Shown here piece after piece: positions 31,708 to 43,000 of a stretch of 64,000 bases of DNA. Origin of the DNA: Maylandia zebra (taxonomy: Eukaryota > Chordata > Actinopteri > Cichliformes > Cichlidae); NCBI RefSeq assembly GCF_041146795.1, contig NC_135182.1:3868501-3932500 (forward strand), written 5' to 3'. The notes below the pieces were generated by a model. The model worked only from the letters and a program-made list of their open reading frames with translations. It did no database searches and was not told where the DNA came from. Position numbers and translations under genes: made by a program. Every line of letters begins with the position of its first letter. The first letter of the stretch is position 1.

Positions 31708-32390
31708 ATTGTCTTCTTCTTCTGGACGCTCCTTTTAGGGGTCACCATACAGGATCATCTGCCTCCGTCTGACCTTCTTCCAATCATCCTCCTCTGTCAC
31801 ACCAGCACTTTGCATGTCCTTCTTCGCTACATCTTCTCTGAGGTCTTCCTCTTTTCCACCATCCCTCCTCTACACATGGCCAAACCATCTCAGCCTTTCC
31901 TCTCAAACTTTGTCTCCAAACTGCTTAATCAGAGCTGTCCCTCTGATGAACTCCTTTCTGATCTTGTGCATCTTGGTCACTCCCAATGAAAAGCTTAACA
32001 TCTTCAGCTCTGTTACCTCCAGCTCCACTTCCTGTCTTCTTGTCACCATCATCATACATCACAGCAGGTCTCACTACCATCTTGTAAACCTTCAATTTGA
32101 TGTTATCTTTCATATGCTATCTTTCACCCCTGCCACTCATCTCCACCCACTCCATCCTGCCTCCGTTCTCTTTTTTACCTCTCTTGTGCACTGTCCAAAT
32201 TTTGGAAGGTTGACCTCAGATACTTAAACTCATCTGTGTTCACTGTCACTGCTCCTTGCAGTGTTACACCTGTGTCCCTCTCATTCAAACACGTTTTGTT
32301 TTGCTTCTACTGACTTTCATTCCTCTTCTCTCCAGAGCATACCTCCACCTCTCTGGGCGCTCTTCTTCTCCTTTCCTCTTCCTTTGCCCT
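31708..32390 (-). mobile_element. RTE-type LINE fragment, 3' part
   Basis: Read on -, LKVYKMVVRPAVMY (about 32095-32050) matches the conserved KVYKTVVRPAMLYG of fish RTE-like reverse transcriptases, and the downstream (W)RMIL(Y)GDP region leads to a tail of AGAAGAAGAAG at about 31708. Stops and indels are frequent. Truncated, inactive. Confidence 0.65.
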
Positions 32391-32701
32391 CAGCCAACAG
32401 TAGCGTAGATTCCACTTGCAACCCGTTAGCCAATGGCACTAACGTAGGCCCACATTTTTTTCCCCCTGTTTATTATCTGCATGTTCTGTTTAGCAAAGAT
32501 TGTATACCTTTTGTTTTTCCTGACACAACCCTACTCATTTATCCGGGCTTGGGACGAACAGGAGTACACTGCCTTGTGGCTTCTTCTTCTTTCTTTTTTT
32601 TAGCACATCTTTGTAATATATTTCTGTGCTTTTTCTTCTTTCTTTGTTCTGTCGATGGTGTTATCTGGTTAAATAAATGTCAAAATAATGGGAAAAAGGA
32701 A

Positions 32702-32918
32702 AAATATGTCTGTGAAGGTTCTCATTCATCCAGGTCATAGTCTAAGGAGCTTGGAAAGAAAAGTGTCTGGACTTCTTTAAGGTGCTTGAAGACTTTTCAC
32801 CTCTCGTCCGAGAAGTTTCTTCAGTTCTAAGCTCCACTCTAAGGTGGAGTGTCCCCCCAAGAGGGACATGGACCCCCTATTGATCCTCTACCCAATCACG
32901 CAAGCCAAGGTGTGAAAA
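32702..32918 (-). mobile_element. Penelope-like element, 3' fragment (fossil)
   Basis: Reverse complement of the same 3' region as at 27250-27541 (GAAACTTCTCGGACGAGAGG and GGATGAATGAGAACCTTCAC). It is flanked by similar A-rich AAAAAGGAAA strings that may be the target duplication. No coding capacity. Confidence 0.7.
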
Positions 32919-32929
32919 AGTAAAAAGGA

Positions 32930-33330
32930 AAGCATTTGGAAATATTGTTCATATTGTTCGGTTTGAAATTGCTGCTCAGAGCCTTTTGCAATTCATAGCA
33001 CTTATCATTGTTGTTGTTGCTGAAGTTGTTTTTGGTGTATGTGTATATTTTTTCAGGGAAATGTTTTTAAAATATGTATTTGCTTTTTTATTCTACTTAC
33101 TATGAAGAAGTTTCTGTTTATTGGTTTGCTTGTTTTTCAGGGGTTAAATAAATGTTGATCAAAAGAGACACTTACCTGGTTTTGCATATAACTTATAACT
33201 TAATAGTAAGAGGTTGGATTTAAATTTGTTGCTGATTTCACTATGTAATAAATTCTTCAAATTCTTTCAATAATTTTTTTTTCATATTATATTTTCACTA
33301 ATGTTTACATTGTGTATCTGTATGTGTGTA
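32930..33330. other. AT-rich DNA upstream of the PLEKHM3 locus
   Basis: No gene or recognised repeat. Confidence 0.35.
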
Positions 33331-33456
33331 TTTGTGGCGCATGCTGCGTACAATAGTCAAATATTACACGGAACCTTTATCCCGCTAACCCGAGTTGCAC
33401 CCAGAGGAGTGTTTCGTTGACGGACTGTCAGATGACATAATGGTAAACACAGTAAG
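33331..33456 (+). promoter_or_regulatory. PLEKHM3: Candidate first noncoding exon and promoter of PLEKHM3
   Basis: The composition changes to a CpG-containing stretch (TGGCGCATGCTGCGTAC, AACCCGAGTTGC) ending in a good donor AGTAAG|GTGAGT at 33457. It is the best-looking 5' exon upstream of the coding exon at 37250 and on the same strand, but the link rests on position alone. Confidence 0.35.
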
Positions 33457-34439
33457 GTGAGTCAAGAATTATGTGATATAGCTTGTGCAGGGCACCAGTT
33501 CCTCCATCTGAAAACACCAGTAAAGCACTAGCGCCATGCGATGGTGCACATTTGAAAAAGTGAGCCGTTTTATCTCGTTTTTAAATGACATTGATCAAGG
33601 ATGGAGAGAGGCTAGCGTTAGCTGGGAGCTAACTAGCCCCGGCTCACATCACTTTAGCTGGGGATGAGCACGGGCCTTTTTCAGTCAGCTTTAGGAGTGT
33701 TCCATCGACTTTCTGCATACATTTATTTCGAAAGAATTTAGACGATGAACTAGACGCGTTAGGGGAGCTGACATGGGCAGCAAATTCATGTAAGTGTCGG
33801 AATGTCTAACTGTGGCTTCACCTTTGTCAGTGTTTCCAGCTGAGTGATGCTGACTGTGTGTTTGTGAACTGAAGTGCACAGGGCTGAGGCTGATAGTTTT
33901 TCATCTGTACCTGCTATCCCAGTTAAATGTCAGCATAATTATTGTCGAAAGCTGCTTAAAACGAGGAGCTAATATCCTTATAGATGTGATGCATTCAAGC
34001 ATCTATGAAATGCTTTGCGTTTTTTTTAAATTAAAAAGTTAAATATGCTGGTGTGTTCAAGTCCGTTGGTCTAAAATATGGATATGGGAGTTCTATATAA
34101 AATAATTTAGAACTCGTATATGAAATCTTGAGAGGAAGGATTGACACTCAGCAATAAAGCAGTCATTCACACAGTACTCATGTTTTTGTGTAATTGGATC
34201 CCTAGGTTGGTTCTACAGTTGTGAATGTTTAAATCTGCAGCCTCAATCGAAATAAAAGCTCAGTATAACATTAAAGATGTGACAAAAGTGAGCCCAGGGG
34301 AACCTGATGTGCACCTCATCTCTGGCAGATATGAAAATGTAACCGCTTGCCAGTTTAAAAAAGTACGATTTTCATTTTTGTTTCTGTGCAAACGGCTTTG
34401 TACACTCATGGCTGTTTCTCCGTCAGGTTCATGATGTTT

Positions 34440-34800
34440 TCATCTGGAAACGATCCAGCTGTCTTAAAGGAGGTGCCACAGAGAGTGCTTTTTCCACACT
34501 CTGCAGTGTAACATATCCCAAACCGCCTCAGCTGGATTGAGGTCAGGTGATTGTTGATGTGAGGCCATGTGCTGCAGCACTCCATCAGTTTGTATCTCGG
34601 TGAGACAACTCTTACAGAGCCTGGAGGTGTGTTTTTAGATTTTTATCCTCCCGTAAAGCAGATGGTGTTCCCCCAACTGAACTCGAACCTGAAGGGATGT
34701 TGGGTCACTGAAGAATTATGTTACTCTGCTGATTAGAATTCATCATACATCTCCAACAGTGTCACTACCAAAGTCCGTCCACCATTAAAGAAAGGTTGGT
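34440..34800 (-). mobile_element. Tc1-like transposon relic
   Basis: CTGGATTGAGGTCAGGTGAT, GTGCTGCAGCACTCCATCA and ACAGAGCCTGGAGGTGTG match, in antisense, the transposase coding region of a common fish Tc1-like family. Heavily decayed, no ends visible. Confidence 0.65.
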
Positions 34801-36589
34801 TTTTACTTTTTGCTTTCTTGGCATTGTACTAAGCTGATTGTAGGGCTATGTCAGCATGTGTGAGTCAACAGGAGTTCAGTGGGAAGCTCGATGAGTAATC
34901 AACCTTGATGACGATGCAGTATTAGCTCACAGCTATATCTGCAAGCAGATGATGTCATGGTAAATATGTTCATAAGAGATGATACATAGTGTTGCCAATT
35001 AAATGGATTACAAGGTGGTCAGTGCTCGCTAGATGTGCACAGCAGTGAATTCTTGGTGCAATCCAACTTCGATCATTAAATTCTATCTATCCATTTTTTG
35101 TTGTTGTTGTTTTTTTTTTTATAGCTTTTTTTCTTTCAAAAACACAACCTAAACAGATTGTCATAGCATTTGCTATGGGTAGTTCTTTATTTACTGTGCT
35201 TGGGTTTGCTTGAATCAACTGGGTGTTGTGTTTGTGGCGTTTCAAACGTTGCAGAGAGCCCTCTGATGGACAAAATAGGCAAAGCCAACACTTGTAGGAT
35301 GGAGGAAGGATGTTTCTCCCATTTCTTTTTAAATTGTTACTTATTTGCAGTTATAAATGCCAACACTGATAAATCAGCAAATAGCTAATATTGCCCCACC
35401 AATAAATCAGTGAGACTCATATTTCGAGCTTCTCTGATTAGATTTTTGACCACCTTTTTCTTCCAGTGAAATTGTTCACTGAAAGTTGGTTAACTGTGTT
35501 CACTTTGCCACCCATAGTCTTAAAATTATGATGATTTCAAATGTGTTGGAGAATTGGTTTAGAGCGACTACACGTTTTATTACAAATATGAATGTTTGAT
35601 CCCAGTGTGTTTATCACTGCATCACAAGGAATATTAATGGTGATTTTGACATTACCTCACCTAAAGGCAAAATGTCATCAACTTATTAATGTAGTTTTTT
35701 AAAGCATTTTCTCTTTCTTGTGAGAAAACTTTTAAGTCAGATTAGATAGTTAATAATAATTTTTAAAAGTAATCAAGAAAATCCAGGGCTCAGCCATTTC
35801 TGTGCAATGTAGTGTTTACCAGCAGCAAATGTTCTAGGACTTTGTGATAGTCGACTGTATAGTCTCGCTTACATGTGCTACATATAATAAATCTTACGTA
35901 AAAATGCAAAGCTAAGAAAATCCCTGACATTTTCCCTCCCATGATAATGTTCTGGGTTTTTTTTATTTTCAACAAATTATCACCGGCAAATTGCTCCATG
36001 AAAATGAGTTTCAATGATGCAATGGCCATTAAATAATTCATAAGTGGACAAAAGTAAAAGAGGCTGAGCTGTGGAGGAGGGGAAAATCAATGAGAGTGAG
36101 AGAGCACAAACGAGAAAGAAAGAAGTGTGTATATATGGAGAGAGAGGGAGCGAGAGACAGAGGAGTGGAGACAATCAGAAGAGACAAGCAGTCAAGCAGA
36201 TGGATGGGAACCCCACCCAGGTCTGTTTCCTCTCTGTCCGCTCAGTCCAGAGATAATCTGCTGAGGAGGAAGTCAAGTATTATTCCAGTACGAGGAATGA
36301 TGATTGTTTCTGTTTGCCGAGACGGAATCTGAAGTTGGGTTTTTTTTTTGGCCTAAGTGTGATGAAGATCCTGTAGGTGGGTAGGTGGTTTGATGTTTAA
36401 ACTGTAACTAGATGCTTTATTACCCTCTTTCATAATTTTAGTCTTGACAGAGACTCTATTTAAATTTCACAAAAGCACCTGGAATGAGCAGCAAGTTTTC
36501 TTACTGTCAGCTGTCTTTCCAGTCTTCGTGCTTATTTTGCATACTTCCTCTTTTACAAGTTCCTCTTTCTTTCTTCCCTTCTGTTACAG
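34801..36589. other. Probable PLEKHM3 5' intron
   Basis: No coding exon or dated repeat was recognised. A purine-rich GAGAGA stretch lies at 36060-36170. Confidence 0.35.
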
Positions 36590-36734
36590 TCAAGCCACAA
36601 ACACCATCCAGCTGATGCCCCAGCCGTCACCCGATTGGCCGGAAGAGTGTAAATCAGCTGATGTATGATTTTGACTCTAGTCCCTCAGCAATTGAGACAA
36701 AGGAGAAGGACTTTGCTGCTTTTTGCGCCCAAAT
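36590..36734 (+). other. PLEKHM3: Candidate 5' untranslated exon of PLEKHM3
   Basis: It is bounded by a strong polypyrimidine tract and acceptor (CTTCTGTTACAG) and a donor CAAAT|GTGAGT. It lies 0.5 kb before the first coding exon and is not open in any long frame, so it would be noncoding. The 100-N gap lies just downstream. Confidence 0.45.
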
Positions 36735-36908
36735 GTGAGTGTATCTGGCTGCGTAAGGTAGTTTGCCACCCAGATTGGATTGGAAAGTCCCAGCTCCTGC
36801 CAGTCCTGGCATGAAACCGCAGTAGCTCCCCGGAGAATATACTGACTCACCTAGCAGAGCTAGTGGAGCATCATTAAAAAATAGAAGACTGTAGCCTGGA
36901 TGAGGGTA

Positions 36909-37008
36909 NNNNNNNNNNNNNNNNNNNNNNNNNNNNNNNNNNNNNNNNNNNNNNNNNNNNNNNNNNNNNNNNNNNNNNNNNNNNNNNNNNNNNNNNNNNN
37001 NNNNNNNN
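36909..37008. other. Assembly gap (100 N)
   Basis: Exactly 100 undetermined bases, the conventional placeholder for a gap of unknown size. It falls in the intron just before the first PLEKHM3 coding exon. Confidence 0.99.
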
Positions 37009-37249
37009 CTGTCTTCATGCAGAGGGCAGATCGCAGCTTAAGGCAGCAGTTTTTGAAGTTTGTGAACTGCGTGGGATTTGTTTTGTTACTAGCTTGTCAG
37101 CATACCTAAAACACCTGCGTTTGTCCAACTGACAGCTGATTTTTGTTTATTGGCCATGCAGATTCTGCTAACAGGGATTTTAAACCCTTTTTGGATAGCT
37201 GTCTAGTTGTAAGATTTCCAGCTCAGGGAAAGCCTGTCCTGGTACAGAC

Positions 37250-37772
37250 ATGGAGGGTCTTGAGCAGCTGGACATGGTGGGTGATATCAGCCCAGCTTTG
37301 GAGGCCACAGAGGATTTCATCCACTGCATGGATAGGATACAAGGCCAAGGTACAAGCCAGGCTCAAACAGGGAACCTTCAGCCTGCCAGACAGTCGAAGC
37401 AGCTGCAGGAGGTATCTAATGCAGCGCTGGGCAAGCTGAGCTCCAGTGGCGTGTGGAACCTGCTAGCTGGAGAGCAGCCGGAGGTGGGGCCTCTAGGCCT
37501 AGCTTGGGCCGATAACGTCAGTGTTTTGGGGCTAGGAGTGGGTTTGAGGCACGGCAAGAGAAGCCGAGCGCGTTCCACCAATGACTTGGCTGCCCATACC
37601 AACGAGTGTACCAACAACACCACCAACTCCTCATCTAACTCTGCGTTTAAGAAGGGACACAGCCGGTCCAGGTCAGATGTCCACTACCGTCCGTCTGCCT
37701 GCACCGACAATGGTCTGCCCACAGTGGACTGCAACACCCTGAAGAACATGATCCTCAACCACCAGCAGGAGG
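37250..37772 (+). CDS. PLEKHM3: PLEKHM3 coding exon 1
   Basis: ATG at 37250 in a good context (G at -3, G at +4). The exon probably begins at 37162 after acceptor TTGGCCATGCAG, leaving 88 nt of 5' UTR. 174 codons plus one base; donor GAGG|GTGAGT. It encodes the acidic N-terminus and basic Ser-rich patches ([20 protein letters not shown]) that could be phosphorylated. Confidence 0.92.
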
Positions 37773-39966
37773 GTGAGTTCATGTTCACACTGTGGATAAT
37801 ATAATATATATGCTAATGTGAACAGCTTAGTCCAGCTCCATGGCAGAGCTGAAAAGGTGAGTCACTGCTCATAAGTTAATTGACAGAATGGATTTTGAAC
37901 AGCAATTTAAAAAAATATTTGCTACATATTACATAAAATAATAATAATGGATTGGATTTTATATAGCGCTTTACAATGCCACTATTCATTCACTCTCACA
38001 TTCACACACTGGTGGAGGCAGCTACAGTTGTAGCCACAGCTGCCCTGGGGCAGACTGACAGAAGCGAGGCTGCCATAACGCGCCATCGACCTCTCTGGCC
38101 ATCACCAGTAGGGTAAAGTGTGTTGCCCAAGAACACAACGACCAGGACAGAGAGCCCGGGGAAAGAATCCAGGAAAAGGTCACCAACATGTAGCCACACA
38201 TCTGAAAGCATATTGATTTGCTCTCCTGATATTTAGATTGTAGTATTGATATTTTAACCTTTGCCTTATGTAAAAATATGTAGCAAATATTTTTGTTAAT
38301 ATTTGCAAAAATATTTGCAAAGTTTACTTGTTAATATTATAACAAGTAAACTTTTTAAATGTGTCTTTCACGTGCAAATGAAGTTTATTCATAATCTGGT
38401 ACATGTTGATATGCATGATCTGATATCATGATTGTTCAGGGGTTGGTGCTTTCTTTAACTATGTGGTGGATTAGTGGAAAAGTTCCAGGTGAACCCAAAC
38501 TTTAAACTGTAGTTCTACAGTTCAGTGTGACGTACTTGTACATGAAGTGTTGGAGCCAACAGGTATATGCTTTCCTATTAAATCACCAGTAGTTTTTACA
38601 TCACCAACCAATGTAAGATTTATGCCACAGCTGACCTAAAATAACTAAAATATAATATAAAATATAATTAGTGTTATCCATCCATGAATTTTTAAACGTA
38701 CTGTTTAAAAAAAAAATTAGAAAAAAGTAGTAAAATACATTTTTATTTTTGGATTAAGATGCCAAATTACAGTTATTTACTAGCATTCCTAAACAGAAAT
38801 TCCACTGTGATGGTTCAATAATTTTTAGTTTTAAACAACTTTTTTGACAGATTTCTAAATACATGTTTTCTTGTTTTTATGAAACCTAATAAATTTGATA
38901 CGCAAAGTTATTTATTTCGCTTCATGTGTTACCAAGGTCACAGATTTTCAAAAGCATTTTTCCTATGGTGGATATAACTTAACCATGTCTTTAGAATCAA
39001 GAATACGTTTTGACACAGACTTGAGACTTGAGACTGTATTCATCAAGAGTAAACATGGACACAGGTTGGAAGAGCATTACGAGTTGTGCAGAATAACAAG
39101 GACATTCTTTCTGGAAAGACTATAGTTCAGATTTCTAAATGTACATTTTACTGATTTTCAGCAGCATAAATAAATAGATCCGCCTTTACTGTGTTGAGGA
39201 GATCATCTGAAAAGTCATACCATCACTTACATCCAGAAATTAACTTCATGCTATTGAGTCAAGCTGACGTAAGTGAGGAGATGTGTAGCTGCAAGTGAAA
39301 ACGTTATAAACACTCTTGCCTAATACAGTGTTGACCCTTTGCATGCCTCGCCCTGCTGAGGAGTAGCTTCTAAACCACCTCGTGTCAGAGAGGTTAGCAG
39401 AAATGATAAAGTTGTGAGTTGAAACTGTCGCAGGTACCTGAAAACCCAGCTTTCGTTATTTATCTGTGCTCGTGCCACTCGCCATGAAACTCGAGCTGTC
39501 AGATTCTCTGACCCAGACGTCTGCCCATAATTGTTACGAGGTAATCAATATTATTCACTTCAGTCAGTGGTTACACCGTTTTTCTCATCTGTGTGTGTTT
39601 TCTAATTTGAGTTAACTGACCCTTTAATCAGATTGAATTTGCCTAATTGGGCGTTTGTGGCATGGAGAGTTGCTTTGACTCATTGAAGATGATGTCATGG
39701 CCTCTGGTGACCAACTCATTGAACCTGCCAGAAATATGCACACCTCCTCCTCCTCTGCTCCTATCGACCGTCCATTCACTGAAAAGCTTTCTCAGCCTTT
39801 GAGAGGCTTTGGGAGGACAGAAGTCCTGCACTATTTGTGCTGCGGATCGGGGCGTGTGCTGTACTTAGGCTGAAGCATCCTCAGAGAAAGCAATAATGAC
39901 AGAAGATGATGATAACTTGAAATGACACAGCTGTGCTATGACAGTCCTTACTCAGGCAGAGAGCCC

Positions 39967-40025
<59 letters not shown>

Positions 40026-43000
40026 CATTTGTTTGTGGGTTTTGGCTATCTAAAGGACTAAGGAGATCCTAAGGGATCCTGAGGGATAATAGCCTGTAAT
40101 CCTGTCAGCAAATGGACTCAAATGAGGCAAGAGAAGAGGCAACCCAATTACCCAGGCCCTGATACTGGCAGGATTATTTAGTATTAGCATATGTGTGAAA
40201 AGACATCAGGCTATTTAGTTTGGCTCGATGTGTATTGAAAAGAGAGGAGGAGGAAAAGGACGGTAATAAGCACACGGCACAGTGATTTAGCTCGCCTTGC
40301 TATGTGTCTTCATTCACATTAAAAAAGAAAAGTAGCCTGTTGGCTTTTCCATTAGTGACAGCTGGGGATGTTTAGGTGCTAAATGGATATGATTATCGCC
40401 TTTTTATGTACACAATATACATGCATATGTAACCACATAGGCTTTGCTTCTATTTAAGTTCTATTGTGTTTAACTAGAAAAGCTGCATTGATTAAAAAAA
40501 ACAAAAACAAACAAACATTGGCAACAGGTGTATTTTTTATGCTGTATGCTTTTTAAAATAATAAACACATTCATACTAAGTCACCAATATTTAACAGGAA
40601 ATGCAGCAGTAATAGTAAAAAAAAACAACCACGCAAAAGAGCTTTAGAAATGGGTAAGACCTTGAGTTACCCCGGCCTGTACACCTAACATGTCAGGGGT
40701 ACTTAAGGTTGCTTACGGTGCAGCACGCCTAGGCCGCTGGGAGTGTTTCTTCTTCACTCACCTCTTTTCACTAACTCTGTGTTAATACGTTGCTCTGCAT
40801 TTAATCATTAGTTATTATTCATCCCTGGCTCTCTTGCACAGCATGTCTTTGTCCTGACTTTCTCCCCTCTTCCTATTAAAAGGGAGTTTTTCTTTCCCAC
40901 TGTTGCCAATTGCTTGCTCATATGGGGTCTTCTAATTGTTGGGGTTTTCTCTCTAACAGGGTCTTAAACTTAGAATATAAGATACATATGTGAGGTGACT
41001 GTTGTTGTGATTTGGTGCTAAATAAATAAAACTGAACTTTCCCTGTTTATGGCAGCTTACTATGAGTGCACTTCTATATACACACACAAACAGTGGAGCT
41101 GACAGGACTCAAGCACTGAAACAACAGAGACTGTATTGTCTTAGGAGCCCCTTTTGGTTGTGTTAGTTTCTTTGGAAACGGATTCCTCCATGCTATGTTG
41201 ACTCTCCCCCCCCTAGCAGCCTGTGCAGTGCTTCTGACGTGTGGCATTGTAAAAACAGATCAACATAGAACTGAGTTAAATAGACTGGCTGATTGTTGCT
41301 GATACCTGATCCAGCTTTTAGAGTCAACCCTGGACTGTTGTCCGTTATCTATTATTATGGATTGGTGCATCTCTAGTGGTAACTCATTGGCACAAACAAA
41401 TGATTCACACTCAAATGTCTGCACAAAGTCATGGCAGACTTGTGACATGCTAGGTTTACCCTGCAGAGTTTGCAGCAGACCTCATTTTTGTTTTTGTTTT
41501 TTTAATCCTTTCTACTTTAAGGACTATTAGAGTACTGAGAAATTATGACAATCCCTACAGATTACAAGATTGGCCATTTGAGCCACAGCCTTTGGATTCC
41601 TACTTGTGTTTACTTTTAGTTGGGCCTTCTGCTGACTGTGTACATTCATGCTTTCTGTGTTTCAGTTCCTGTTATAAATGTCAATTAGTTTTGACACACG
41701 AGTGAAATTCTGCCCTTTCTCAATCTAGGGAGTTTGAACTTGAACGTCCAAGAAAAGCGTTAAATCCAGGTTAAAGGAAGAGGCTAACGATAGCTGAAGT
41801 GCTCTCCAGGCTAGTACTGGCTCAATGAGGATAAGCTCTATGATCTAGAAAATAGGTCAAGGGTATACCTTTGTACATTTGTAGGATAGGTCTTCACTTA
41901 TAGCCGGAAACTTGGAAACAGCACGTAGTTTTAAGCAGGAGTTTGTACCTCGATGAACATAAAGGCAGTGGTGTTACTTAACAACAGAGTGAAATGTTAA
42001 TTATGGTTGAAGGCTTGAATGTGTACGCTAGACTATTATTGTGTGTGATGTCAAAACCCACCAGGTAGAGATGAAGGCTAATTGAACAGAGCAGCTTTCC
42101 TCACCACAATGCCTAATTCTCATCTCGAGCCTCCCAAGCGTGAAGACTGCCAATCAGCCAGACCTGATTTCATTTGCATATTCATTTGTTCCCTTAGCAA
42201 AAAAGGTTTGTTAACATGCAAAGTCAGAGACCTAGAGTGACACTGTCAGCTGCTGTTTTGATAAGATTGATGAGGCACTGGACTTGCCACCCTTAAGTTA
42301 ACAGGGGCTCTAAGAGAATTGGCTTTTTTTCAACCAAAATGCAGTATGCACCAATTAGACTGCTTGTGGCGGGGGTTAGCAATTAAATCAATTTGTCAGA
42401 TTTATTTAGAAAACTTGTCTTTCACACTTTACCGAGTTAAAGTGTGTCAGGTCAAAAAGCATGAGTACATCAATGTTTAAATTGAGTTTTCAGCATGTTC
42501 CACTTGGAAAATAGTCAGTTTTAACGTGTGTAAGTAACCATTGTTGCAAGAGTGTAATTAATTTTGATGTGAAGCAGGTCCCGACCACATCTTAATGGCT
42601 AAGGACAAGAAGTACTTTCTATGCAAATGTAACCAAGGTAAATGGACTGGTTTTCATATAGTACTTTTGTATTCCACTTGAGCACTCAAAATACTTTATA
42701 CAACATGACTTATTCACACAAGCACTTTTTCTACATTTATACTGCAATGAACGCATTGGGAGCAACTTGGAGTTCAGTATCTTGCCCAATCACACTTTGA
42801 CACGCAGACTGGAGCCCCCAGGGATTAAACCACGAACCTTCTAATTAGTGGATAACCTGCTTCAGTTCCTGAGGCACAGCCAGTATGGATTTTGTAATAA
42901 TATATCAAATAATCACAGGTGCAGTATAAAATCATTGTTTTTTCAGTCCTCAATCTTTTCTGCCTCATTGAAAGTTCACCTCTTTGTCACCAGTTTCGGT

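Noticed and set aside
36900-37109. ORF across the N run
   Set aside because: Its continuity is an artefact of undetermined bases.
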